Origin: Misgurnus anguillicaudatus
Taxonomy: Eukaryota; Chordata; Actinopteri; Cypriniformes; Cobitidae
Length of the DNA: 64,000 bases
Direction: 5' to 3'
NCBI RefSeq assembly: GCF_027580225.2
Contig: NC_073356.2
Location: 12,245,001-12,309,000, forward strand
A program made the position numbers and the translations under genes. The notes under the pieces are model-generated. The model searched no databases and was not told the origin of the DNA. It saw only the letters and a list, made by a program, of their open reading frames with translations. Position 1 is the first letter of the stretch; each line of letters starts with the position of its first letter. Below, piece by piece: positions 39,111 through 49,839 of this stretch.

Positions 39111-39122
39111 TGCGCATGCGTG
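39111..39122 (-). promoter_or_regulatory. NRF-1-like site upstream of lpcat1
   Basis: TGCGCATGCGTG differs from the NRF-1 consensus at one base and lies about 190 bp upstream of the lpcat1 start codon, in a locally CpG-rich stretch. Similar TGCGCATGCGT strings occur at about 33145 and 36282 inside lpcat1 intron 1, so chance or repeat origin is possible. Confidence 0.3.
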
Positions 39123-39399
39123 ATAAAGGCGAGTTCTGACATCACTTGTTTTAAAAGCTAAGCACTGTCAGCGGCATCCGCCATAAAAAACAGTAACGTA
39201 CAGCATTGGTGCTTAGTTCCTGCTCCAATATTGCCTAGAGGATCATTTACATGCCTGTTTGCGAGCACATAACACGTGCTTAAACCGCAGGGATCTTATC
39301 AACCAAACAACATCTTTCCACAGTAGACCACAGTTGGGGATGTATCTGTTCAGTGCTAGACTTATAAGAATAACTTAGTTTAAAAAGTACATCCCATTT

Positions 39400-39597
39400 G
39401 TGACCCTGTCTGTAAAATCCAGGATAAAGCCTCATAATCTAATTATGAAATGTTTGATTTCAATCTTTGACATGACCTTACCGAGTCAGTATGAAAGATG
39501 TCAATGTTATATTCGTGTTTTTTACATTATCTAGCATGATTTTATGTAAAATAAATCATAAAAATGACTTTTGCTGGGTTTTCACAAACAGGGTCAC
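39400..39597. mobile_element. GTGACCCTG short MITE
   Basis: GTGACCCTGTCTG at the left and AACAGGGTCAC at the right are inverted. Inner strings (TTTGACATGACCTTA, GATTTTATGTAAAATA) recur, worn and inverted, at about 16320-16440, 45130-45300 and 53160-53290. Confidence 0.75.
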
Positions 39598-40353
39598 GTG
39601 TACGTTTAGAGAAAAATGTTTAGCAATAATCTAAATGTTTATCTTAGCCTGGAAATGTTTATAACCGACACAAGTTAACTTTGTGTTCGTTATGTATTAA
39701 CCTTGCTACCTTCTCTTTAAGTTTGCAATGTTTCCCAACGTAATTCACACTGTGCCCATTTCGCTTATTACTTCATATATAATGTTTAAATTTAAAGCTT
39801 TAAAAGCAATAATACCTAATACATATATAGACAATCCATTTATAACAAAAAAGGACAAAGGTTTTGCAAGGAAAGCTTTTTAAGCGTTTGAGCCAAAACG
39901 TTCATAGTAAAATCACTGTACGCCCCCTGCTGTACAAATGAGGCGGAAAACATATATGGAAAAATACATGTCCATATCACAGTCACGTCATGATAAAATT
40001 ATCCATTGACTTTGACATTTTCAATTTCACTTAATATCAAATAGCAAGTCAAAGACGGAATACAATTTCACAAAAGGTCATTGGGAGAAAAATACACAAA
40101 AACAATATTATATTTCAAAATGTAATTTTTACTAACAACAGTAACTTTTAAATCAAGAGCTTGCAGATGCATTTGAAGCCTGAATTATATTTAGTAAATC
40201 ACTGTTTTACTGAACATTTAAGGAAGTATGCCAGTTGGAAACATTTCCAATAGATGAAACTGAAACCTTGGAGCATATTCACATAGTAAAGCTTTAGTTA
40301 TTAGTAAATGACTTCTACATGCTCAGCAAACCAAATCAGGTCATCTCAATTCC

Positions 40354-40359
40354 TTTATT
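40354..40359 (-). terminator. mrpl36 polyadenylation signal
   Basis: TTTATT on the plus strand (AATAAA on the minus strand) lies about 40 nt after the mrpl36 stop codon. Confidence 0.6.
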
Positions 40360-40398
40360 TGAAATACAAAGCGATATTATAACAACAAAGTATCCCTT

Positions 40399-40758
40399 TC
40401 ATCCCTGTCTTTGCTTGTGTCTGGGGTGGGCCTTGCAAAACACAAACAACCTTCCACGGCGGCGTACAAAAAAGCATTCTTTGCAGCGTCTTTTAAGAGC
40501 AGTTTTTGTCTTCATGCCAGCAGATGGCTGAACACACATCAGCTGCTGGCACTGTCCAAGCAAGGGTGAGATGAACGGAGAGCGCAGGTTGCATGTTGGG
40601 TTGGGGGCAACCCTTAATTGTGTTGTTACAGATGTTATGGTATGGATGCATCTTTGTGCACCTACTGCAGGTAAGTAGCCAAGAGCAGTGTACCGGCCAA
40701 CCTGGGACAACTGACGAGTCAGAGATCCAACAAGACAGGAGAGCAACTGTGGTCCCAT
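40399..40758 (-). CDS. mrpl36: mitochondrial large ribosomal subunit protein bL36m
   Basis: A 119-residue protein of the mitochondrial 39S ribosomal subunit. The first ~80 residues are basic and poorly conserved, as expected for a mitochondrial targeting region. Residues 82-119 are the bL36 fold: [16 protein letters not shown], then a basic stretch, then [13 protein letters not shown]. The zinc ligands typical of bL36 are present: C92, C95, C108 and H114. The whole coding region lies in one exon, as in human MRPL36. The start codon sits in a strong Kozak context (GACACCATGG), and an acceptor-like ACAAG just upstream may end a 5' UTR intron. The gene is head-to-head with ndufs6. It is slightly longer than the human protein (103 residues) because of the N-terminal extension. 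Confidence 0.93.
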   Translation of the reverse strand: MGPQLLSCLVGSLTRQLSQVGRYTALGYLPAVGAQRCIHTITSVTTQLRVAPNPTCNLRSPFISPLLGQCQQLMCVQPSAGMKTKTALKRRCKECFFVRRRGRLFVFCKAHPRHKQRQG

Positions 40759-41630
40759 GGTGTCAACACCTTGTAAACAAACAACAAAACAATATCATTT
40801 ATTAGTTTTGGGCATCATGACGTAAGCAAAGATGTTCATTTTGTGTCCTCTAAATCTGAACGAAAGACTTTATTATTGTGATTTTTTTTAATTTCCCATG
40901 CCTTGTTTTTCCTTAACTAATAGTTGTAAATGTATTGTTGTTGTCGCGATAAACTATAAAGCTGTTTTTTAAGTTACTAAATATGACATGAGACATAAGA
41001 TTCTGCTGATTTACTTTCCTTTAATACTTGTGTACAGACCATATTCAAAAACCCGGCCTAAAATACAAAATAAAGTCTATTTTCCCCACATACAGACCTT
41101 TCAAGAAGATTTATTATTATAAGGGAGTTTCCATAAGAACATCAATGCTAAGTGGCTAGCTAACGTATCCACCTTCTAAGCACCGCAACAAAATTGATAA
41201 AGTTTGAAAAAAAAAAACACAACAGTTGCCAAACAAACCTATCAAAACACGGACATCACATACCTCTCTACACACAGCACTGTAAACACGATAGGGCAAA
41301 TATAATCCCAAAAACATATCAGAATGAAGAGAACATGCTTTAGCTTCACGGAGGCTTCGCTAGATCCTGTGACGCAACGACTTTGAGGAAAGTCATGACC
41401 AGCGCATGCGCAGTACACTCACAGCGTTCACACACTTGTGCGAAATCTGCTTTAAATAAAAAAATAAGTACATTTTAATAAATAAATAAATAAAATAATA
41501 CGTCCTAAAGGGAAACGTATTAAGCAGTACAACTCAAACGCATAAGCTATGTTCTTAGACAGCAGGGGCCAGCAGAGAGCTGTATTTTGATGCTCACGCA
41601 TAGGCTGCTGGGTAATTATCACGGGCAAAC
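40759..41630. promoter_or_regulatory. mrpl36-ndufs6 divergent intergenic region
   Basis: 872 bp between two start codons that point away from each other. The ndufs6-proximal 300 bp is CpG-bearing and holds the NRF-1-like site. No TATA box is obvious. The head-to-head layout is kept in mammals. Confidence 0.6.
41402..41411. promoter_or_regulatory. NRF-1-like palindrome in the mrpl36/ndufs6 bidirectional promoter
   Basis: GCGCATGCGC is the palindromic core of the NRF-1 binding site and lies between the divergent mrpl36 and ndufs6 start codons. NRF-1 is the classical activator of nuclear genes for mitochondrial proteins, so the site suits both neighbours. The role is inferred from motif and position only. 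Confidence 0.55.
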
Positions 41631-41638
41631 ATGGCGGC
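41628..41638 (+). promoter_or_regulatory. YY1-like motif over the ndufs6 start codon
   Basis: AACATGGCGGC matches the YY1 consensus AANATGGCGGC, and its ATG is the ndufs6 initiator. YY1 motifs just downstream of transcription starts, sometimes over the start codon, are common in housekeeping and mitochondrial genes. Binding is not shown. Confidence 0.4.
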
Positions 41639-42984
41639 CACCCTTCCGAGACTCTTGTCCTTCGGTAAAAATACGAGGGCTTTACTTAATGTTGTGAGGG
41701 TTTCTGCAGCTCCATCTCAACAATACACAATTCCTGTTTCAAATTATGGAGAAAAAATTACTCACACAGGACAGGTCTATGACTTTAAATTCAAGCAGTT
41801 TTTTAATATCCATTGACAGTTGTATCTCTGTTAGCAATTATTGTGACGACCGACTGTTTTTTGTACAGTACAGTATAATTGGTGAAATTTAGTTGCAATA
41901 GTTTATGCATTTTATGTTAAATCGGTGATCAACACGGACAACAGTAACTGTTATATATGGACAATATCAGATATGTTACTGCTGTCTGTCAGGGTTGTGA
42001 TGGGACTGGCGTTTGAGGATTTTTTCGTTTATATATGTTTACTTTTGTTGCAGGTCTATGACGAAAATGATGTGAGGAGAGCTAGATTCGTCGGTAGACT
42101 AAAAGAGGTGAATGATCAATCAAAGTATTAACCAATTGTGCATTTACATTACACATCTGCTGTCTATCTACGAATTTGATATTTTTAAACATTGATGCAC
42201 AATTAGATACAGAAATACTGTCACATTTGTTGTTACTCACTGTTGCTTTAAATTTTGAATATCCAGGTGAATGAAAACTTTGCAATCAACTTGGTTGCTG
42301 AAGAACCAGTGACACATGTAGAGTCAAGAGTTGTGTCCTGTGATGGGGGTGGAGGGGCTCTCGGTCACCCCAGAGTTTATATCAACCTGGTAAATAAATG
42401 TTTTAAATAAATTATACATTTATAAACATTTCCGTGTCCGTGTTGCATTAAAGTATTGTTTCTTGCACAGTAGCGGGCGGTGACTTCTCTTTCGAGCGTC
42501 ATTTCAAAATGTGTGTTTGTTGCGTCATGTCAACCATGTGCATCATGTGTCTTGTCGGGGTAGGTGCCTGCTGCGGACGCGTCGAGGGGGTTTGTGATAA
42601 AAGAGACGCTCACGTTCACAAAACACTCGCAAGACACTCACTTAACACTAAACTCTGATTACACATGAGATTAAGGGAGTGTCTAGCAAACGTGAGCGTC
42701 TCTTTTGTCGTGGACCTCTTCGAGGCGTCTGCAGCAGGCACGTATTTTGACATGACGTGTGATGCACATATGTTTACATAGCACGTTGGCCGAACACATA
42801 TTTTGAAATAACGGGCTACATACATGTTGTGATGAGCTTTGCATCGTGCACCCTCAAAACAGAGGTCACCGTCCATCACTGGTCATGCATTAAATATTAA
42901 TCAATCTTTTTACAGGACAAGGAGACCAAAGTTGGCACATGTGGATACTGCGGGTTGCAGTTTCAGCAGAAGCATCATCACTGA
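41631..42984 (+). CDS. ndufs6: NADH:ubiquinone oxidoreductase subunit S6 (complex I), 4 exons
   Basis: Zinc-binding accessory subunit of mitochondrial complex I. Exons 41631-41774, 42054-42107, 42267-42389 and 42916-42984 give 129 residues; all junctions are phase 0 and all introns are GT-AG. Residues 1-38 form the basic, variable mitochondrial targeting region. The core begins at GEKITHTGQ (40-48). The zf-CHCC ligands are C91, H100, C116 and C119, within [17 protein letters not shown] and TCGYCGLQF. The protein ends in HHH, as in human. The ATG (AAACATGGCGG) is in a strong context. The intron after codon KE at residue 66 is in the same place as the human exon 2/3 boundary. A polyadenylation signal follows at 43049. 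Intron 3 carries a ~410-bp foldback element. Introns 1 and 2 begin with sequences that repeat the start of the following exon. Confidence 0.96.
42468..42881. mobile_element. foldback hAT-like element in ndufs6 intron 3
   Basis: Left CAGTAGCGGGCGGTGACTT and right AGGTCACCGTCCATCACTG are imperfect inverted ends. Inverted similarity extends inward through GAGACGCTCACGTT and its mirror AACGTGAGCGTCTC. Flanks TTCTTGCA and GTCATGCA agree at 6 of 8 bases. Confidence 0.8.
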
Positions 42985-43048
42985 GGGACTGTCTTGTGTG
43001 GGCTATACATTATCTCCCTTTCAATATATCTAATAATTTTCTCTGTAC

Positions 43049-43054
43049 AATAAA
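43049..43054 (+). terminator. ndufs6 polyadenylation signal
   Basis: AATAAA lies about 65 nt after the ndufs6 stop codon, followed by a T-rich tract from 43079. Spacing fits a short 3' UTR. Confidence 0.7.
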
Positions 43055-43282
43055 ATATGCTGTAAATACAAACTCAAGTTTTTTTTTTTTTTTTTGAGTA
43101 TCATTCACATTTTGAAAGTGCACTTTCGTAACAGTTTCGTAACATATTAAAGTATATTGAGGTGAAACACCCCACTATATTACACTTTCATGTACAAAGA
43201 TACAAAGTTGTTACTGGGTTTGTACGTAAATGTGCATATAAGTATTTCAAAGATACATATTTGCAACTAAATGGTACATAAT

Positions 43283-44015
43283 CAGTGTTGGGAAAAGTTA
43301 CTTTTAAAAGTAATGCATAACAATATTAAGTTACTCATCCAAAAAGTAACTAATTGCGTTACTTAGTTACTTTTCATGGAAAGTAATGCTTAAGTTACTT
43401 TTAAGTTACTTTTGCGTTACTTTTTCTTACTTGGCTAAGGCTTGATCTCTTTCAGGCCTTGCAGGTGTTTTTTATGATCACAAAAATGTCAGGCTCTGGC
43501 CTGCCATCTCCGTTTCTGACTCAAACTGTTCCCGCTCAGGCGCATAGAGTGTGTAATTCTCTGTTAATATGTTCATTAAAGTTTAATTCAGTACATTATT
43601 TTATTTTTAAATTGAATTAATTAAGCTGAAAAGGAACTTGCATTACTTTTTTAAAAAAGTAACTCAAATATTAATGTGTACATTAATAAATTAATGTACG
43701 GAGCCCCTAATGGGACATGTGGGGGAAATTAAATAAAGTTTAGTTTCGCGTGCGCACGTGAAACTATCGAGTGTAGTTTCGCATGCGCGCTTGAAACTAT
43801 TGTGTGCTCACCTGAAACTTTCGCGTGATTTCACGAGATAGTTTCGTGTGCTCGCGCGAAAGTTTCACGTGAGCACATGAAACTAAACTTTAGATTTTTT
43901 TTACTCCAATGTCACCTTAGGGGCTCGGTAGTAATGCGTTGCTTTACTCGTTACTTTAGAAAAGTAATATTATTACGTAATGCGCGTTATTTGTAATGCG
44001 TTACCCCCAACACTC
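43283..44015. mobile_element. hAT MITE, 8-bp TSD TACATAAT, carrying an insert
   Basis: Ends CAGTGTTGGGAAAAGTTACT and GCGTTACCCCCAACACTC; TACATAAT flanks both sides (43275-43282, 44016-44023). AAGTAA/TTACTT strings fill both halves. It is split by the element at 43699-43928. Confidence 0.93.
43699..43928. mobile_element. nested GAGCCCCTAA element with GTTTCGCGTG arrays
   Basis: Ends CGGAGCCCCTAA and TTAGGGGCTCGG, each next to TA. The middle alternates TAGTTTCGCGTGCGC and GCGCGAAAGTTTCACG strings, a run of related palindromes. Confidence 0.85.
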
Positions 44016-44217
44016 TACATAATAGTGCCTTTTTAAAGGGTACGGTCCCAATGACAGCTTCTGTACCTTAATTTCTGACACCTTTATTTCTGATGCCATA
44101 TGTTAGTGTTGTCATGCTTTATCCCAGTATTTACAGACAGGTGGCGTGCTTATTCTTTTCAAAAAGGGTCAGGATTTCCTGAAACTTTCCATATTATTGA
44201 CAAAGGAAAAAGTTAAA

Positions 44218-44919
44218 TAGGGCTGCGTGACAATCGCAACTAATCGTTTGCAAAATAATAGTTTTTGTTTACATCATATTTGTGTGTGAAATGTGTATAA
44301 TAATTATTTATATATAAATACACACACATGCATGTATATATTTAAGAAATATGTATATATTAGTGCTGGGCAAAGATTAATCGCGATAAATTGCATACAA
44401 AATAAAAGTGCGTTTGTGCATTATATATGTGTCTGTGTTGTGTGTAATTATTATGTATATTTAAACACACACACACACACATACATATATACATTTCAGA
44501 ACATTTTTATTTATATATTCATTTTTTTTGTTTATATACAATATAGAATATATAAAAATATAAATAAATATACATACACATGTAAATGTTTCTTAAATAC
44601 ATACATGAATGTGTGTGTATTTATATATACATAATAATAACACACAGCACACACTCATATCTTATGCAAAAAAAATCACTTTTTTTGTATGCGATTAATC
44701 GCAATTAATCTTTGCCCAGCACTAGATACATTTTTATATTCATATATAATTTAGATTATATATAAATATGAATACTTAATCTATTTTTTACAATAAAAAA
44801 TGCATGTGTGTGTATTTATTAATACATAATTATTATACACAATACACACACACATATGATGTAAACAAAAACGGATATTCTTCGAACGATTAGTTGTGAT
44901 TAATCGTTATGCAGCCCTA
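44218..44919. mobile_element. hAT-like TAGGGCTGC element, 8-bp TSD AAGTTAAA
   Basis: Ends TAGGGCTGCGTGACAATCG and CGTTATGCAGCCCTA; AAGTTAAA lies at 44210-44217 and 44920-44927. A second element sits inside at 44361-44724. Confidence 0.9.
44361..44724. mobile_element. nested TAGTGCTGGGCAAAGATTAA MITE
   Basis: Ends TAGTGCTGGGCAAAGATTAA and TTAATCTTTGCCCAGCACTA are perfect inverted repeats; GCGATTAATCGC-type strings follow inward. The body is CA/TA-rich. Confidence 0.92.
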
Positions 44920-44929
44920 AAGTTAAAAA

Positions 44930-47400
44930 TAATTTACTTTGGATATTAGTGTTGCACAATGTTTTGTTTTGTATGTGTTGCCGCATCCAGTTTGTACATT
45001 TAAGTTTTCTTAAAGACTAAACATATGAAGATGTCTTTACATTTCCATCATGTATTACCACATCTGTGAAAACCTAGCAAAAGTCGAATTTTTTATTCTT
45101 GTGTTCTATGCAAAATCAATCAATTCAATCAATCACATAAAATCATCTTACATAAAGTAGAACCTTGATGTCTTTAATATTGACTTAAGGTCATATCAAA
45201 GACTGAAATTGAAGTAAAATCAATGTGAATTTAAACATTGATGCTTCAAATCTCATGAGACTTTCCTGTATTTTACAGACCGGGTCAAATATGTTTTTAT
45301 GGAAGCCACTAAATGTTAAATGAAGATGCTTTTACTGTTAGCAGTGGTCTTCACTGCACATTTATTGTCATAATGGTAGCAGTAAGTGATTTTTACTTGT
45401 GGTATATAGTCCAGCGAGTTCTCACCTTGGATGAATGCAGTGCATTGAATGCATGTGTGCTCTAGTAATTGACCTGACTGGTCTTGTGTGTAAAATCAAA
45501 GATCATATAAATAAGATCAGGTAAGACCGGTCAGCATAGGCTTACACACATACAATTATAATTGACAAATGCTATTTGACATTTTACGTCATGTTCATTT
45601 GACTTCAAGTGTTTATAGCGGGAAGACACAAAAATGAGCAAATACAGAGCAAAGTGTGTCTTTTAAGTCTCGTCCTGCTAAGTTTGGTAAATGTCAGGGG
45701 GATTTAGCCTGATAAGAAACACTAGTGCAGAACAATACATGTTTGAGAAAGATCATATGTATATTTTATCAAGAGTATTCTCTGCTGGCCATGCCAAATT
45801 GGCCACGTGGAAAAGCCCGGTCTCTAATGGTGCATACAGTGAACTGAGTTTTCTGTCTGAAGGCCCTCAGGTTGTGAGAAAGGCAGCCATGTTGCTATAA
45901 TTGGGGCTGGTGACAGAAGGCAGGAGACAGCGTGATGCCAATTAACCCTCATCTGCGCTGTGTCCTGTCTATATGTGTGATAGGTAAGGGAAAGGCTCCA
46001 TTGTTAAGGACTGGTGCTTTCTTTTTTCATGTGTCTAAATTGCAGGTGGTTGGCTAGTTTAAACATTGCTCTGAGCAACATTTTCAGGTGAAACTGAGCA
46101 TATGAATCGCCCTGCATATAAAAGTATGGTCTTTATTATTTATGAAGCTAGAATAGACACAGAAAGATGTTTCGGGTTTGCCCAGAAGGTCGTCTTTGAT
46201 GGTATAAATAAATTGCTTTGTAGCACTGTTGGTAGAGATGATCATTGACGTAACACAGAAAACTTTTTTACTTTAGTTTACCTAAATGTATTCAATGTTT
46301 GACTTAATGCATTAAAGTTTTTAATTTTTAAGAATCATTTACTGCCTTTCACAACACACTTAAAGACAAATCATCGGATCAGCTATAGTTCCCTTTATGA
46401 TTACAGGTCATAACTGTCACAAGGACACTGACACGATCTGTGATATTTGCCTAATTGGCTGCACTAATTCCCTATGTACAAGAGTCATGACCTTTCCTCA
46501 TAAGACCATGTCATGTTTCTCAAAGCTGGTACATGATCCATTAAAATAGCTATTGCCTTAATAACTTATTATGTGTGTAGTTCTGTGCAGACAAGGGACT
46601 GAGATTTAAAAGCCAATCTTGCTATATTTGCTGACCGTATGGATCAAATGAAATGGAGTTTGTTTAGTTGAATTGATTGCTTGCTTGTTTCTTCACAGCT
46701 TTACACTGACATTACTACTGGGGAATGCATGTGTTGTTTTAACAGCACTGTAACTCACTACAACAATTTGGAAACATTGCAGAATTGAAGATAATTTAAC
46801 TTGTTTCTCATTTAGAATAGAATAAAACACATTAGTTTAAACAGGATTGCAGTAGATACTTTAGTAAGCATTAATGGCTCTGGAATAAATCTCTACATTG
46901 AAGACAACTCTCTGTGGTTCAGTGATGTACTTTGCTTAGATTGGGTTGAAGTGTTTATTAAACTGCACTGGCGAGAGGACAATAGTTAGTACAGAATATA
47001 ACTAGTTTTGGTGTTTGGCCTTTTTCCATTCTTTTCAGTATATGCACTTTCGTTATCTAACCACTTGATGTCATTGTTTATTGATTGTTTATGTAAGTTG
47101 TTTATAAACCAAAAAGAGAAAGGACTTTGTGCTGAATTTGTGCTGAATAATCAGCTAAAAGTGGTTAATCCTATACAAGGTAGATGTAGGTTTCTCCTCT
47201 GTTTCAATAAAAATTTAGTTCCAGGCTTCAGACTGGAAAAATATGCTAAAATACATAAAAAGACAAGCGAAAGTCTACAAATACCAGACAATGACGGATC
47301 ATCCCAAATCTTTTAAAATATAAAATATCTTTAACATGTCACTGAAACTAAAGGCCGTGGTTTATTTTGCTCACAAAATGGGTAAAACGTGGACAAACAT
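44930..47400. other. ndufs6-irx4 intergenic DNA, mostly non-repetitive
   Basis: Apart from a worn fragment of the 39400-39597 family at about 45130-45300, this stretch looks single-copy. A 102-codon open frame at 47008-47316 has no recognisable domain. Iroquois loci are known for conserved enhancers in such deserts, but none can be recognised without comparison. Confidence 0.45.
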
Positions 47401-47407
47401 ATTAATA

Positions 47408-47408
<1 letters not shown>

Positions 47409-47468
<60 letters not shown>
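47409..47468. repeat. (TA)n microsatellite
   Basis: About 29 TA units followed by TATTA repeats. Confidence 0.95.
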
Positions 47469-47472
<4 letters not shown>

Positions 47473-47493
47473 TATATTATAATTTCTGAAAAA

Positions 47494-47936
<443 letters not shown>

Positions 47937-48373
47937 CTGTAAATTATTGTATTGTTTAAGTTGTTGGGAATGTTTCAATGTCGATAGTTTATTTAAAATC
48001 GTCCAGCCTAATAATACATTATGATCGAGTTAGGATTTTCAAACTGCTTTGAAAGTTCAAGAGTTAAGAGTCTTTATTCAAGATCTGCTATATATTCGAA
48101 TACGTTACTTGCAGTCTAAGCTCACTGGATTCCGTGTGTATTTACCCCAACGTCATAGGGGCGAAAGCAAATTGTACTAAAACATACGAGTGTGATCATA
48201 CGAATTAATATTAGCCTAATTAGCCACCTCGTAAAATACGTATGAATTTCACCTGGGTTACATGGTGAGTACATGGCCTTATTGTCATTCTTTTTAGATG
48301 CGTTTTAAAAAACGCTTCACTGACTTATTAGATGTATTGTTGATTTAGCAGTTTATATAGGCTACCCTTTGAG

Positions 48374-49328
48374 CAGGGGCGCTGTAAAGGGGGGGTAAAC
48401 AATGACGATTCTTGGGGCCCACGAGTAAGAGGGGCCCAGAGAAGCCCCCAATAAAATTGTGGCGCTAAAAAAATATTTAATAGTAAAAACTATGAACTTT
48501 AAATTATTCTATTTGCTGTTTCCTGGTATCAAAAAATTTATTTGTTTAGGAAACACAAACGTCTGTGGGCCCCTTCCCCCCTCTCAATTGTCATAAAATG
48601 GGTCAGTCCGCCCAAATTGTATAATCCAGCTTGACTTCACTTATAGTGCCGGCAGAATATCAACTTGACTGACAAGGAAGTGAAAATGCCTCAAAAATCT
48701 GGAAGTCAAAAACGGAAAGAGAAAAAGTAAGAAGTGAAAGAGGCAAAGGGTCGACATTATGTTACCAAGGTGGGTTTGTAAGTAGGCCTAAATTGTTAGT
48801 GGACCGCCCGTCCGTGACAATGATCGTAGCCTACGGCACTTTTTTGTGCTAACGCGCACGCTTTGTACACGAGGCATGATAAGGGAACTCAATTTTCTCC
48901 CCATGTAAGGTCAAGAAAACGCTGGAAAAAATAACAATACACAGCAAAAAATGACTTTCTTACTTAGTATTTTTGTCTTGTTTTCAGTAGAAATATCTAA
49001 AAATTCTTAAATTAAGATGCTTTTTCTTCATGAGCAAAATGACCTAAGTAAATGAGTCTAGTTTTAAGACAAATTAATATACAATTTAAGTGAAATTGTC
49101 CTTAAAACGAGCAAAATGATCTGCCAATGGGGTGAGAAAAAAATTCTGAAATAAGACTTCTTTTTTCTTTAACACTTAATTCAAGTAAAATTTTCTCACC
49201 CCATTGGTAGTCAAAGTACCATAAAAGCGCATGATTTTATGTAAATTAATATGAAAAAAGTCTCAGCTGTGTTGGGGGCCCTGTCAAGATTCTTTTCATG
49301 GGGCCCAAAATCCTTAGCAGCGCCCCTG
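48374..49328. mobile_element. hAT element, 8-bp TSD CCTTTGAG
   Basis: Ends CAGGGGCGCTG and CAGCGCCCCTG; CCTTTGAG lies at 48366-48373 and 49329-49336. GGGGCCC strings occur near both ends. A CACTGCAAAAAA-family MITE fragment lies inside at about 48945-49210. No intact transposase. Confidence 0.93.
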
Positions 49329-49336
49329 CCTTTGAG

Positions 49337-49839
49337 TATTTCTATTTGTGAAGAAGTCTGAGCAAGCAGAATAGATAATAAAGAAGTTGTGGAATGGCAT
49401 AACTTAATTGTAGCCTATATCGGCTACTGTAAAGTTATAAATAATAAAAACATATATTAAAATGATTAAATAAAACAAAAACTAAAGATACCATCATATG
49501 CTTTTGGACATTTCAGCACCATGGACAGCGAACGCTCGCTCGCGATATCTCTTACAACATGACATTTTATTTCTGAGAGAAGTGAGATGAGAAACATGGA
49601 AATCTTTGTAATCTGTGTGAAAAAAAACCATCTGTGTCTGATTTTTACTCTACATTCCCTCAAATAAAAAAGTGCAAAACGTTTTAATTCTACTATGCTG
49701 CATTAAGTTATAAATGTATACTTCTTATGAGGTCTTAGGATAACAGGCAGCTTACAAGTCGACACTAACTGTGATATTTTAAACTTTACGTTTATAACAT
49801 TGAGGTGACTAATATCCAGTTGGATAAGTTTTGTACCAG
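49337..49839 (-). other. irx4 downstream / probable 3' UTR
   Basis: AT-rich sequence after the irx4 stop with one AATAAA on the minus strand (49566). No other gene. Confidence 0.5.
49566..49571 (-). terminator. candidate irx4 polyadenylation signal
   Basis: AATAAA on the minus strand about 270 nt after the irx4 stop. The 3' UTR of irx4 may be longer, so this is only the nearest canonical hexamer. Confidence 0.35.

Larger units (their letters stand above)
38921..40353. other. lpcat1 5' flank and mrpl36 3' flank
   Basis: About 38920-39300 is lpcat1 5' UTR and promoter, with raised CpG. A MITE lies at 39400-39597. The rest (39600-40350) is AT-rich without recognised features. Confidence 0.6.

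Noticed and set aside
42616..42879. 87-codon minus-strand frame in ndufs6 intron 3
   Set aside because: Lies inside the foldback transposon and has no domain.
47008..47316. 102-codon open frame between ndufs6 and irx4
   Set aside because: No domain, no splice structure or conserved motif; length is expected by chance in AT-rich DNA.
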